Shown: positions 8,420 through 17,621, numbered from the stretch's first letter. The stretch is DNA of 64,000 bases from Phyllobacterium pellucidum (GCF_013327855.1 NZ_JABUMX010000005.1:124001-188000), one strand, 5' to 3'. A program made the numbers and translations. The notes: generated by a model from the sequence alone, not told the origin.

Positions 8420-8878
8420 TCAGCTCCCGAACTGCACCGATGATTTGGTGATGGGCTTCAACTGCCGAATACAGGCTTTCGGGTCGATCCCGGCGCCGGA
8501 GCACTCCGTAGCGTCGTTGATGAGGACACGCGTCACCTTGGCACAGTCCGTGTCGCCGAGATCGAAGCGCCGCACCTTGGTCTTGCCTTCGGGGAGATCC
8601 TTGAAGTCAAGCACCGTGATGCGGTCGACAACGTTCGCTTCGTTGAACAGAGCGATCTCGAAGGCGGCCTTGTCGAGCGGAGCTTTGAGGTTATTGCTGA
8701 CGACAAAGGTAAGGCGGCAGCCCTTTTCGGAGGGCTGCAGCGCATTCAATTCGAGAGTCAGGGCTGGCGCCGGGGTGGACTCTTCCCCCGACGCCAGCCC
8801 CGTTGCGGCAAGAAGTGATATGGCTGTAACAGCGGTCATGCTAAAGCCAAGACTTGCTGCAAATTTCATGGTTACCAT
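8420..8878 (-). CDS. Small periplasmic protein of the heme-uptake locus
   Basis: This 152-residue protein has an N-terminal signal peptide (MKFAASLGFSMTAVTAIS, cleavage likely after residue 30) and a compact domain with about four cysteines (EKGCRLTF, DTDCAKV, ATECSGAG, KACIRQL). I know similar genes beside heme receptors in Rhizobiales but no established function. It is placed between the receptor and tonB, overlapping the receptor stop by 7 bases if ATG 8878 is used; ATG 8869 is an equally good start. The cysteine pattern suggests disulfides in the periplasm. A heme-relay or receptor-accessory role is inference from position only. Confidence 0.8.
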   Translation of the reverse strand: MVTMKFAASLGFSMTAVTAISLLAATGLASGEESTPAPALTLELNALQPSEKGCRLTFVVSNNLKAPLDKAAFEIALFNEANVVDRITVLDFKDLPEGKTKVRRFDLGDTDCAKVTRVLINDATECSGAGIDPKACIRQLKPITKSSVQFGS

Positions 8879-11013
8879 CCAAATTGTTTGGCCAAGGTGA
8901 GTTTGAAGGTCCGGCCCTTGGCATCTGTGCCGGACAGATTCTCGCGGTATTGCCGATCGAAGATGTTCTCGACAGCGAAGCGGGCTTCGAAACCGGCATA
9001 TTTGCCGTCTGCGGGCTTCCAGCTTGTGAAGATGTCGTGAACGCCGTAGCCCGGTGTCGGCTGGCCGGTGAAGCCTGTATCGGTGTGAGCGGCGAATTGG
9101 CCGCGCCAGCCATACTCCACGCCGTAATCGACCATCCGGCCGCCAACAGTCATCGTCAGTTGCTGCGCGGGGATCGTTGTCAGCGGAGCACCCGTCTGCT
9201 CGTCCTCGCCCTTTATGTTGCTGTAGGCGAGGCGAGTGAAGAAGACCTCAGCGTCATAGGACCCTTCAACCTCCACGCCGTAAATTTTCGCTTCGGCGAT
9301 GTTGACGTAGTAGGTGACGGGCAAGCGGCTGCGGTTGTTTGGATTGGTGCTGATGAGGTTGCGGATCTGGTTGTAGAACCCGGTGGTCTTCAGTTGCAAC
9401 GTATCGCCGGCCCGCATCAGATCATAACCGGCGACAGAAAAGCCGGCTTCGTAATTGTTCGACGTCTCCTTCTCGAGATCCAGGCTGGCAGTGCGACCGC
9501 CTGGATAGGTCCCGCGTCCAGGACCCGACGTTGAGTAGAACTCATCGATGGTCGGGAACCGTTCCGTGTGGGCCACCGACCCGAACACCGAGAAGCTGTC
9601 GTTGAACTTGTAAAGCGCTGCAAGCTTCGGCGAAATTGCATCATCCGAGGTGTCTTCGGCACTGGCGATACCTTCACCCGGCGATGTATCGCGGTAGTCA
9701 TAACGGATGCCGGGGATCAAGGTCAGCTTTTCCCGCCACACGAATTCGTCCTGGGCGTAGAATCCGTACTTGTTTTCGGTTCCCTCAGGATGGAACAGAA
9801 TCGGCCCAGGCTTGATACCGCCGAGCGATTCGGCGTCGCGATCCTGACGGCTGATTTGCGTGCCGATCGTCAGGTAGTTCTCGAAATCGTCAGCCTTGTA
9901 CTCAAAGGTATTCTCAAGACGCGCCTGCAACGTCTGGTACGAATAATCCGAATCGTCGAACAGCTGGTCGGGCATGCCTATTCCCGAAGCATTGGTCTGT
10001 TCGTTCGCAGTGTCCGAATAGGAGAGTTCGAACTTGAGATTGAGCCATGGATTGTCGCTGGCGGGATTCTCGTAGCTGAAGACGGCCGTCTGGTCGGTTA
10101 CCTTGCGATCGACTGTTCCAAAATCAAAATTGTCGGTCTGAGAATAGGCCTGGTCGTCGCCGCTGCCCTGCCAGCGCTGATAGGAAAGGCGGATGGTCTG
10201 TTCGTTACCATCGCCGAAACGATAGGTGCCTTTCGCCAGACCAGACCAGGATTCGAAATTCGAACCCTGGATCGTGTCGCCATCGCCGTCCTTGTAATCG
10301 TCGCCCTGGCGATAATTGCCCATCCCAAGGAATTCGAAATTCTCGTTCAGGCGCGTCGCATAAATGGTTGAGCCGAGAATGCCCGTACCATTGGAATCAT
10401 AGGCGCTCTTTACGCGCACGGAATTGTTCTGACCGTTCACCAGAAAATCTGCTGCGTCTTTCGTCGTCAGATTGATGACACCGCCGAGGGCCCCGGAACC
10501 GTAGAGGGTAGACGAAGCCGGGCCGCGCAGGACTTCGACCTGCTTGTAAAGCTCGGGATCGCTGAAAAAGGATCCCATGCGGTACTGCTCGTAGAATTTG
10601 GGCGTGCCATCGACATTGATGATGATCTTCGATTCGTCCGCCGCCGCAGCTCCGCCGATACCACGGATGTTGAACGCCTCGCCAAAAATGCGGTCGCTGC
10701 CGATGGCGGTGACACCGGGCACGTCGCGCAGCGTATCGCCGATCGTCGTCGGCTGGTCCTGATCCATCTGTTCCTGATCGACCACGGTAACAGCCTGCGG
10801 CGTATCGATCGCGATCTTGTCGACGCCGGCGCCGATCACCAGTCGCTGCAGCAGCGTCACGCGACCCTTCTTTGCAGCTTCACCCACGGGCTGTTGCGCC
10901 CCCGGTTGTGCATTTGGAGTGACCTGCTGCGCCCCCGCAACCGCCGAGCCAATCATTACCATCAGCGCCGCTCCGCCGAGCAGAGCAGCCGTATTCCGTG
11001 CAATAAGCCCCAT
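8872..11013 (-). CDS. hmuR: TonB-dependent heme/hemoglobin outer-membrane receptor
   Basis: This 713-residue receptor imports heme across the outer membrane. A signal peptide (ALLGGAALMVMIGSAVAGA) is followed by the plug domain (QPTTIGDTLRDVPGV, FNIRGIGG, VEVLRGPASSTLYGSGA) and a 22-strand barrel with the heme-receptor region HTERFPTIDEFYS and a C-terminal signature ending in KLTLAKQFGW (terminal aromatic). It resembles BhuA/HmuR/ShmR of Brucella and rhizobia. It diverges from hmuSTUV and leads the transcript that continues into the small periplasmic gene and tonB. Iron-dependent control through the shared upstream region is expected. Confidence 0.94.
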   Translation of the reverse strand: MGLIARNTAALLGGAALMVMIGSAVAGAQQVTPNAQPGAQQPVGEAAKKGRVTLLQRLVIGAGVDKIAIDTPQAVTVVDQEQMDQDQPTTIGDTLRDVPGVTAIGSDRIFGEAFNIRGIGGAAAADESKIIINVDGTPKFYEQYRMGSFFSDPELYKQVEVLRGPASSTLYGSGALGGVINLTTKDAADFLVNGQNNSVRVKSAYDSNGTGILGSTIYATRLNENFEFLGMGNYRQGDDYKDGDGDTIQGSNFESWSGLAKGTYRFGDGNEQTIRLSYQRWQGSGDDQAYSQTDNFDFGTVDRKVTDQTAVFSYENPASDNPWLNLKFELSYSDTANEQTNASGIGMPDQLFDDSDYSYQTLQARLENTFEYKADDFENYLTIGTQISRQDRDAESLGGIKPGPILFHPEGTENKYGFYAQDEFVWREKLTLIPGIRYDYRDTSPGEGIASAEDTSDDAISPKLAALYKFNDSFSVFGSVAHTERFPTIDEFYSTSGPGRGTYPGGRTASLDLEKETSNNYEAGFSVAGYDLMRAGDTLQLKTTGFYNQIRNLISTNPNNRSRLPVTYYVNIAEAKIYGVEVEGSYDAEVFFTRLAYSNIKGEDEQTGAPLTTIPAQQLTMTVGGRMVDYGVEYGWRGQFAAHTDTGFTGQPTPGYGVHDIFTSWKPADGKYAGFEARFAVENIFDRQYRENLSGTDAKGRTFKLTLAKQFGW

Positions 11014-11243
11014 AATTACCCATTCTCTCCAGAGTCTGAATGCTGGCTGGCTTAAAGGCGCTCTTGAAAAAGCTCATTGCTCGCTTGCAAACGATTGTTT
11101 CTAGAAGGTCATTTCAAATCTTGACTGGTTGACTCTTCTTTGTGTTGAGTAATAAAGGTGACTTTAAGAGTCAAGTTTGAAAAATGGCATTCTTGCCCGC
11201 TTCAGACTTTCATTCGAGGACAAAACATCAAGGGGCGCTCGTC
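11014..11243. promoter_or_regulatory. Divergent hmuR / hmuSTUV control region
   Basis: The intergenic region must drive both directions. It carries a perfect 9-bp inverted repeat, TTGACTCTT at 11129-11137 and AAGAGTCAA at 11166-11174, with start-to-start spacing of 37 bases. The left arm also looks like a -35 element for hmuS, with AATAAAG (11151-11157) near the -10 position. A short palindrome TTCTAGAA at 11099-11106 is nearer hmuR. In rhizobia such loci are controlled by Irr, RirA or Fur-type proteins; which one binds here is not resolved. Confidence 0.5.
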
Positions 11244-12305
11244 ATGGCTGAACCAGTAAAATCTACTCCCGAAACCATTCGGCAGGCTCGTGCTGAAAAT
11301 CCGAAAATGCGCGAGCGGGACCTTGCGCAGCAGCTCGGCGTCTCGGAAGCCGAGCTCGTCGCTGCCTATTGCGGAATCAGCGTCGTGCGCATCAGCCCGC
11401 GCATCGAGACGTTTCTGACCAAGATTGCTTCACTTGGCGAAGTAATGGCGCTTACCCGTAACGAAAGCGCCGTGCATGAGAAGATCGGCACTTACGAAAA
11501 CGCCCATGTCAGCAAACATGCTAGCATCGTTCTCGGCGAACAAATCGACATGCGAATCTTTCAGAGCCATTGGGCCCACGGCTTCGCAGTTGCCAAGGAA
11601 GACGAGGACGGTAGCGTCCGCCGCAGCCTGCAATTCTTCGACGCAGCGGGCGAAGCAATACACAAGATTCATTTGCGGCCGGCTTCCAGCCTCGATGCGT
11701 ATGAAGTGCTGGTCGCCAAGCTGCGCCTCGACGACCAATCGCAGACAATCGAACTGACTTCATTGCCCGAAATCGAGGAAAAGAAACTGGCAATCGAAGA
11801 GCTCGACGCATCCAGCCTGCGTGATCGCTGGAAGAAAATGCGCGACGTCCACGAATTCTTCGGCATATTGCGGTCGTTGAGCATGACGCGCCACCAGGCG
11901 GTGCAAGTCATCGGCGACGATTTCGCTTGGCGTCTCGACGGGCAGACGGTGACCACGATGCTGCACCAGGCGGCCAAGGGCGAAATGCCGATCATGTGCT
12001 TTATCGGCAATCGCGGTTGCATTCAGATTCACAGCGGACCGATCCAGGCGGTGAAGCCCATGGGGCCCTGGATCAACATCCTCGACGAGACGTTCCATAT
12101 GCATCTGCGAACCGATCACATCGCCGAAGTATGGGCCGTACGTAAGCCGACTAAAGATGGCCACGTAACATCCCTGGAGGCTTACGATGCGAAAGGCGCG
12201 TTGATCGTGCAGTTTTTCGGCAAGCGGGCCGAAGGATCGGGCGAACGCAGTGACTGGCGCGACCTTGTGGAAAATCTTCCCAACCTCATGCATGCAGCGG
12301 CGTGA
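11244..12305 (+). CDS. hmuS: HmuS, heme-degrading/heme-trafficking factor
   Basis: This 353-residue cytoplasmic protein of the HmuS/HemS/ChuS family receives imported heme and degrades or delivers it. The start at ATG 11244 (MAEPVKSTPETIRQARAENP) follows an AGGGG motif; the longer frame from 11184 lacks family sequence. Two repeats of the fold are visible, the first around VVRISPRIETFLTKIASLGE and the second around REFFG-like VHEFFGILRSLSMTRHQA. The GNRGCIQIHSGPI motif and the ILDETFHMHLR motif are characteristic. It opens the hmuSTUV operon, with hmuT 7 bases after its stop. Confidence 0.95.
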   Translation: MAEPVKSTPETIRQARAENPKMRERDLAQQLGVSEAELVAAYCGISVVRISPRIETFLTKIASLGEVMALTRNESAVHEKIGTYENAHVSKHASIVLGEQIDMRIFQSHWAHGFAVAKEDEDGSVRRSLQFFDAAGEAIHKIHLRPASSLDAYEVLVAKLRLDDQSQTIELTSLPEIEEKKLAIEELDASSLRDRWKKMRDVHEFFGILRSLSMTRHQAVQVIGDDFAWRLDGQTVTTMLHQAAKGEMPIMCFIGNRGCIQIHSGPIQAVKPMGPWINILDETFHMHLRTDHIAEVWAVRKPTKDGHVTSLEAYDAKGALIVQFFGKRAEGSGERSDWRDLVENLPNLMHAAA

Positions 12306-12312
12306 GGCGACC

Positions 12313-13188
12313 ATGACACTCAGGACAATTGTCTGCGCCGGCTTCCTGTTGACAACGCTTGTGCCAACCCAGGCCGAAGAGGTTACTGGTGCGTTGCCCG
12401 ATGCGAGCCGTATTGTGTCGATTGGCGATTCGATCACCGAGATCATCTATGCGCTGGGCGAAGAGTCTCGGCTCGTCGGCAGGGACTCGACGAGTACGTT
12501 CCCTGATGCAGCGACCAAGCTTCCCGACATCGGTTATATGCGCGCACTGTCTCCCGAGGGTGTGCTCTCGATCAATCCGACGGCAATCATCGCCGTCGAA
12601 GGCAGTGGACCAAAAGAGACGATCGATGTCCTGAAGAAGGCGAGCGTTCCCATGGTGGCAGTGCCGGAGAGCTATTCGGGCCCGGGCATTGTCGCGAAAG
12701 TCGAGGTCGTCGGCAAAGCCCTCGGAGCCGAGGCCAAGGCGAAAGCGCTTGCCGGCGAACTTGAAACGAAGCTCGCATCAGCTGCGGCCGAGACCAAGGA
12801 TATTCAGGAGCGCAAACGGGTCCTGTTCATCCTCAGCGCGCAGGGCGGCAAGATCCTTAGTTCCGGCACCAAGACCGCTGCCAACGGGATCATCGAACTT
12901 GCAGGTGCCGAAAATGCGATCAGCGGCTTTGAGGGCTATAAGCCGCTGACCGACGAGGCGATTATTATCGCCAAACCGGATGTCATTCTCGTTATGGACA
13001 GGGGAGGGGATCATGCGGCCGCCAACGCTGACCTGCTTGCCAACAAGGCCATTGCCGCGACACCGGCCGGCGCTTCGAAATCGATTATACGCATGAACGG
13101 GCAATATCTCCTAGGTTTCGGTCCACGCACACCCAACGCCGTGCATGATCTTGCCAAGGCAATTTATGGCGACAAACTCAGCCAATGA
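12313..13188 (+). CDS. hmuT: HmuT, periplasmic heme-binding protein
   Basis: This 291-residue protein is the substrate-binding component of the heme ABC importer. ATG 12313 lies just past the hmuS stop with GAGG upstream, and is followed by a signal peptide (TIVCAGFLLTTLVPTQA). The mature protein starts with the class III binding fold (RIVSIGDSITEIIYALGEE, then PDIGYMRALSPEGVLS) and has a central helix rich in Lys and Glu. A Tyr-containing GYMRALSPEG segment matches the place where the heme-ligating Tyr lies in this family. Its last four bases overlap hmuU. Confidence 0.94.
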   Translation: MTLRTIVCAGFLLTTLVPTQAEEVTGALPDASRIVSIGDSITEIIYALGEESRLVGRDSTSTFPDAATKLPDIGYMRALSPEGVLSINPTAIIAVEGSGPKETIDVLKKASVPMVAVPESYSGPGIVAKVEVVGKALGAEAKAKALAGELETKLASAAAETKDIQERKRVLFILSAQGGKILSSGTKTAANGIIELAGAENAISGFEGYKPLTDEAIIIAKPDVILVMDRGGDHAAANADLLANKAIAATPAGASKSIIRMNGQYLLGFGPRTPNAVHDLAKAIYGDKLSQ

Positions 13189-14300
13189 GCGAAGCCTTGA
13201 CCACAAAACTCATGGAGCGGCGCCAGACATCGACGAGGCATCTCGCCGATGGCGATCGATCCCATCTGGCAAGGGCAGTCATCGTCATCTTGTGTGGCTG
13301 CCTTCTGGCTTCCATGGCGTTCAGCCTCACTGCCGGCGCATCGGATGCGTCCGCTCTATCAGTGCTCTCCGGTTTGTTCTCCGCTTCGCAGGACAGTCTG
13401 GACGCGGTATCGCTCCGCGACCGGATCATCGTCTACGACATCAGATTGCCGCGGGTCATCCTTGGCGCACTGATCGGTGCCTCACTTGCGGTCTCCGGGG
13501 CGGTGATGCAGGGCCTCTTCCGCAATCCCCTCGCCGATCCCGGCATTGTCGGGGTCTCGGCTGGCGCAGGACTTGGCGCGGTGAGCATGATCGTGCTTGG
13601 CGGCACGGCGCTCGCGCCCATGATCGCATTCTTCGGTAGTTACGCCCTGCCGCTTGCAGCGTTTGCAGGCGCCTTGAGTTTCACTGCGATTCTCTACCGG
13701 GTAGCGACCCGGCGCGGACAAACGTCGATCGCGACGATGCTGCTCGCCGGCATCGCGCTCGGCGCCATGGCCGGCGCCTATATGGGCATACTGGTCTACG
13801 TTGCCGATGACAGGCAGTTGCGTGATCTCACCTTCTGGGGGCTTGGTTCCCTTGCCGGCGCCAGTTGGATCAAGATCGCGGCAGCCGGACCGTTCATCAT
13901 CGTCTCGCTGCTTGCCTCCCCGTTCCTCGCGCAAGGCCTGAACGGGCTCGCCCTCGGTGAAGCATCCGCCGGCCACCTCGGCATTCCGGTGCAAAGGCTG
14001 AAGTATGTTGCCATCGTCACAGTCGCCGCGGCGACCGGCGCATCCGTTGCAGTCAGCGGTGGCATAGGCTTTGTGGGGATTGTCGTACCGCATCTTCTGC
14101 GCATCGTTATCGGCCCGGATCACCGCTACCTCCTGCCAGCCGCGGCGCTGCTCGGCGCATGCATGCTGCTGCTTGCCGATACGGTGAGCCGGACGATCGT
14201 GGCACCCTCGGAACTGCCGATAGGCATTGTCACCGCCGCTGTTGGAGCACCATTCTTCCTCTGGATATTGCTGCGCAGACGCGGCATCCTCGATCTCTAG
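13185..14300 (+). CDS. hmuU: HmuU, heme ABC transporter permease
   Basis: This 371-residue FecCD-type permease has about nine to ten hydrophobic segments. Family motifs include DIRLPRVILGALIGASLAVSG, FRNPLADPGIVGVSAGAGLG and GFVGIVVPHLLR, the last forming the contact loop with HmuV. The start overlaps the hmuT stop as ATGA, indicating coupled translation. It is about 35 residues longer at the N-terminus than minimal family members; the extra part is hydrophilic. Confidence 0.95.
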   Translation: MSEALTTKLMERRQTSTRHLADGDRSHLARAVIVILCGCLLASMAFSLTAGASDASALSVLSGLFSASQDSLDAVSLRDRIIVYDIRLPRVILGALIGASLAVSGAVMQGLFRNPLADPGIVGVSAGAGLGAVSMIVLGGTALAPMIAFFGSYALPLAAFAGALSFTAILYRVATRRGQTSIATMLLAGIALGAMAGAYMGILVYVADDRQLRDLTFWGLGSLAGASWIKIAAAGPFIIVSLLASPFLAQGLNGLALGEASAGHLGIPVQRLKYVAIVTVAAATGASVAVSGGIGFVGIVVPHLLRIVIGPDHRYLLPAAALLGACMLLLADTVSRTIVAPSELPIGIVTAAVGAPFFLWILLRRRGILDL

Positions 14301-14310
14301 GACCCGCACA

Positions 14311-15111
14311 ATGGCGAATTCCCATTGCATTGACGTGAGCGACGTAACTGTCTTCCTTGGCCGCAAAAAGATCATCGACTGCGCTGCTTTCACGGCTGAA
14401 GCCGGAAAATTCACCGTCGTCGTAGGGCCGAACGGATCGGGCAAGACGACTTTGCTTCGGGCGATGGCGGGCGACCTGCCATTTACGGGCCGCATCAGCC
14501 TCAACGGTACACCGATCGACAGGATGAAACCCTGGCAGATGGCTGCCGCGCGCGCCATCCTGCCGCAAGCCACCTCGCTCTCATTTCCGTTCACCGTCCG
14601 GGAAATCGTCAAGCTGGGAGTGATCGCCGGTCGTACCGGTGCAGGGGCGGCAAGAGATTTGCCGGATCTTGCGCTGGACCTTGTGGATCTTGCCGGATTC
14701 GGCGGCCGGTTCTACCAGGAGCTCTCAGGCGGCGAGCAACAGCGTGTGCAACTTGCCCGCGTTCTCTGCCAGGTCTGGCAACCCGTGCTTGACGGACAGC
14801 CGCGTTTTCTTTTCCTCGATGAGCCGGTCTCGAGCCTGGACATCAAGCATCAGCTGATCATCATGCGGATCGCGCGCGACTTTGCTGAACGCGGGGGAGG
14901 GGTCGTTGCGATCCTGCATGATCTCAATCTGACCGCGATGTACGGCGACAAGGTCGTTATCATGAATCGCGGTCATACCGATTGCGTCGGCACGCCGGCC
15001 GAGGTGCTCACGGACGAGCGCATCCTGCGTGTCTATGATTGTGCGCTGAAGGTCGGCGCATTTCCGGCGCCGGGCACGCCGTTTGTCCTGCCGCATTCCG
15101 TATTGTCCTGA
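14311..15111 (+). CDS. hmuV: HmuV, heme ABC transporter ATPase
   Basis: This 266-residue ATPase powers HmuTU. Walker A is VGPNGSGKTTLL, the signature motif is ELSGGEQQRVQLARVL, Walker B is FLFLDEPVSSLD and the switch His is in VAILHDLNLTAMY. The ATG at 14311 is chosen because the longer frame upstream only overlaps hmuU. It closes the hmu operon. The following 226 bases up to the lacI gene contain no gene and no obvious terminator. Confidence 0.95.
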   Translation: MANSHCIDVSDVTVFLGRKKIIDCAAFTAEAGKFTVVVGPNGSGKTTLLRAMAGDLPFTGRISLNGTPIDRMKPWQMAAARAILPQATSLSFPFTVREIVKLGVIAGRTGAGAARDLPDLALDLVDLAGFGGRFYQELSGGEQQRVQLARVLCQVWQPVLDGQPRFLFLDEPVSSLDIKHQLIIMRIARDFAERGGGVVAILHDLNLTAMYGDKVVIMNRGHTDCVGTPAEVLTDERILRVYDCALKVGAFPAPGTPFVLPHSVLS

Positions 15112-15337
15112 ATAGTAGCCGCACGCAAGACGGAACCTTGGGCTCAGGCAGCACCCGGGCAAAACCGTCCCCGTCGCAAAGGCGACATTTCACAGCATAA
15201 TTTATTTCTGGTTGCATGAAGCGGAGACTCGCTCTCCCTTCGATGCCGAATTCTATCGCGCCCCGCCTATGCTAACCGGCATCCCGAGGATAAAAGGGGC
15301 GAAAGCGGCGCACTATTCGTGCTTCGAGAAGGTTGAA

Positions 15338-16360
15338 ATGGCTCAGAAACCAGCGACGTTGAAGGATGTGGCAGCTTTTGCGAACGTCTCCCGTGCGACG
15401 GCTGCCCGTGCGCTCAACAGCTATGGTTACGTTGGCGACGAGACCGCGCAGCGCGTCCAGGAAGCGGCGGAAAAGCTGGGTTACAGGGGCAATCGCCTGG
15501 CACAGGCGCTGCGCAACGGCCAATTGCCGATCATCGGCTGCATTCTCGGTGACATTCAGAATCCATTTTTCGCCCGGATCGCGCACGATATCGAGGCTTT
15601 GGCGCGTCGAAGCCGGTACAATCTGATTATCGGCAGCAGCGAAGAGCAACTGGAACAGGAAGTCTCCTTGCTGGCGAGCCTGCAATCCCTGAGCATACGC
15701 GGCTTCATCGTCGCGCCGACATCGGACGAGAACAACATCCATCTTAAGCGCCTGATCGAGGAAAACGTCCCGCTGGTGCTGATCGACCGTGTTGTGCAAG
15801 GAATCGATTGCGACAGTGTCGTCGTCGATAATGAAGGCGGAGCGCGCAAGGCCATCGAATACCTCATCGCCATGGGCCACCGACGTATCGGCCTTCTGCA
15901 GGACGATACGCGCATCTTCACGTCGCGCGCACGCCTGAGCGGCTATCAGAGCGCGCTTGTCGCCGCAGGCATCAACCCGGACGACAGGATGATTTCCGTA
16001 TCCCAATCGACAGTCGAACACGCGATCGATGCGACCATTCGACTGTTCAGCCAGAAATCGCCACCGACTGCACTCTTCACCGTCGACAGTTTGATGACCC
16101 AAGGCGCGCTGTTGGCCTTTCGTTCGATGGGAATCTCCATCCCGCATGACGTGTCGCTCATCGGATTCGACGACTTCAACCTGGCGACATTTACCGATCC
16201 GCAGATCACAGTCGTTGCACAGCCGGTGTCGGAAATCGGCCTTGCAGCAGCCCGGCTCCTTTTTGAACGGCTCTCCGGACATAGCCGCCAGACAAGACAA
16301 ATTCGCTTTGAAACCAAGCTGTTGGTCAGAGGTTCGGTGAGCCGTCGACAGGACGTTTGA
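15338..16360 (+). CDS. LacI-family regulator of the Amadori-compound operon
   Basis: This 340-residue repressor has an N-terminal LacI helix-turn-helix (TLKDVAAFANVSRATAARAL) and hinge, then a periplasmic-binding-like effector domain (GCILGDIQNPFFARIAHDIE, VDNEGGARKAIEYLIAMGHR, SLIGFDDFNLATFTDPQI). ATG 15338 is preceded by GAGAAGG. It sits directly upstream of the frlB-like operon in the same direction, and a perfect 18-bp palindrome (16434-16451) lies in the gap before that operon. The expected ligand is an Amadori compound or a phosphorylated intermediate; this is inferred from context. Confidence 0.93.
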   Translation: MAQKPATLKDVAAFANVSRATAARALNSYGYVGDETAQRVQEAAEKLGYRGNRLAQALRNGQLPIIGCILGDIQNPFFARIAHDIEALARRSRYNLIIGSSEEQLEQEVSLLASLQSLSIRGFIVAPTSDENNIHLKRLIEENVPLVLIDRVVQGIDCDSVVVDNEGGARKAIEYLIAMGHRRIGLLQDDTRIFTSRARLSGYQSALVAAGINPDDRMISVSQSTVEHAIDATIRLFSQKSPPTALFTVDSLMTQGALLAFRSMGISIPHDVSLIGFDDFNLATFTDPQITVVAQPVSEIGLAAARLLFERLSGHSRQTRQIRFETKLLVRGSVSRRQDV

Positions 16361-16433
16361 GCCACACCGCGCATCTCAGCAAAAAAACACTCCAACCCAC
16401 TTGTCAGCGTGAAATTCTTGTGCGCTAAATATG

Positions 16434-16451
16434 TGTGAGATCGATCTCACA
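16434..16451. promoter_or_regulatory. Candidate LacI-type operator
   Basis: TGTGAGATCGATCTCACA is a perfect 18-bp palindrome with the central CG usual for LacI-family operators. It is 77 bases upstream of the frlB-like start and 74 bases after the lacI stop. Confidence 0.75.
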
Positions 16452-16527
16452 TTGTCTTAACGAACATTCGCGCAAGACGGTACCTCGCTCTCCAGCGGTG
16501 TTGATATGCGCAAACGGGAAGGTTCTA

Positions 16528-17541
16528 ATGCTCAACTTCGATAAAGATCGCTTTGTGAAGATACAAAGTGGCGCAGTCGCAATCGCCGATGACGTGCGCA
16601 CCCTGGTGCGCAAGCTGCTCGACGATGGCCTCGAACGGATTTTCTTCATGGGCACGGGCGGCGTGCAGTTTCTGACGCAGCCGGCGATCGAGTTTGCCCG
16701 CAACGGCACTGTCTTCCCGGTCTCCGCGGCATTTCCGGCGCAGGTCGTTCTCGAAGCGCCGGCTGGCCTTGATGAACGGGCGCTCGTCATTCTTCCGTCG
16801 CTATCGGGAACAACCAAGGAAAGCGTCCAGCTTATGGCTTTCCTGAAGGAGCGCGGCGTAAAGACGCTTTCCCTCACCGGGCATAAGAACACGCCTCTCG
16901 GCCTCGATGCGGACTACAATTTCACCAACTTCGCCGAAGACGATACATCCTCGGAATCGTTCTACCTGCAAACTCTCCTGATCGTTCTCGCCCTGCTGGC
17001 TGAGCGTGGTGAATTTGCGGACTTCGATGCGACTGTGGCAGAGCTTAAGAAGCTGCCGGAATTGCTCGTATCGGTGAAGGAAGATTACGAGGCTGGCGCT
17101 GCCGGGCTCGCCCAGGAAATCAAGGACGAGACCTATCACATCTTCACCGGCGCAGGTTCGGTCTGGCCGGAAGCGCATTATTACGGGATGTGCATCCTTG
17201 AGGAAATGCAGTGGATCCGCACACGTCCGGTTCATGCGTCCGATTTCTTCCACGGCACGCTGGAGTTGGTCGAGCCCGGTGTCAGCCTGTTCATCTTCAA
17301 GGGTGAGGATGCCTGCCGCCCACTGACCGATCGCGTCGAAAATTTCGCAAAACGCTATACCGACAAGGTTCGGGTTCTGGACGCAGCCGCTGTCAAGCTG
17401 CCGGGAATTTCCGAGAATACGCGCAAGCTGATCTCTCCGATTATCCTCGCCACCATGCTGGAGCGTCTGAGCGCCCATCTCGAAGGTTTGCGCGACCATC
17501 CGCTGACAACGCGCCGCTACTACAAGCGCGTCGAATACTGA
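16528..17541 (+). CDS. frlB: SIS-domain fructosamine-6-phosphate deglycase, FrlB-like
   Basis: This 337-residue enzyme has two SIS sugar-isomerase domains and would split a 6-phosphorylated fructosyl-amino compound into glucose 6-phosphate and the free amine or amino acid. The first SIS domain shows FFMGTGGVQFL and LPSLSGTTKESVQ; the second has FTGAGSVWPEAHYYGMCI and HASDFFHGTLELVEP, which carries the conserved Glu and His region of FrlB-type deglycases. ATG 16528 follows GGAAGG. It is the first enzyme gene after the LacI operator. Glucosamine-6-phosphate-related SIS enzymes are the alternative, but the FrlC and FrlD neighbours favour the Amadori role. Confidence 0.87.
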   Translation: MLNFDKDRFVKIQSGAVAIADDVRTLVRKLLDDGLERIFFMGTGGVQFLTQPAIEFARNGTVFPVSAAFPAQVVLEAPAGLDERALVILPSLSGTTKESVQLMAFLKERGVKTLSLTGHKNTPLGLDADYNFTNFAEDDTSSESFYLQTLLIVLALLAERGEFADFDATVAELKKLPELLVSVKEDYEAGAAGLAQEIKDETYHIFTGAGSVWPEAHYYGMCILEEMQWIRTRPVHASDFFHGTLELVEPGVSLFIFKGEDACRPLTDRVENFAKRYTDKVRVLDAAAVKLPGISENTRKLISPIILATMLERLSAHLEGLRDHPLTTRRYYKRVEY

Positions 17542-17547
17542 GATTGT

Positions 17548-17572
17548 CCCGATCCGATCATGTCGGATCGGG
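17548..17572 (+). other. Intercistronic hairpin after the frlB-like gene
   Basis: CCCGATCCGA (17548-17557) and TCGGATCGGG (17563-17572) form a perfect 10-bp stem with a 5-base loop. There is no T run after it, so it is more likely an mRNA-processing or stabilising hairpin ahead of the binding-protein gene than a full terminator. Confidence 0.65.
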
Positions 17573-17621
17573 ATTGATTCATTCACAGAAACGAAAGATC
17601 AAAAAAGAGAGGAACTGCGAA

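Noticed and set aside
15272..16300. 342-residue minus-strand frame opposite the LacI gene, and similar long antisense frames at 23974-25002 and 33293-34297
   Set aside because: Each mirrors a confidently identified gene and shows no domain or ribosome site.
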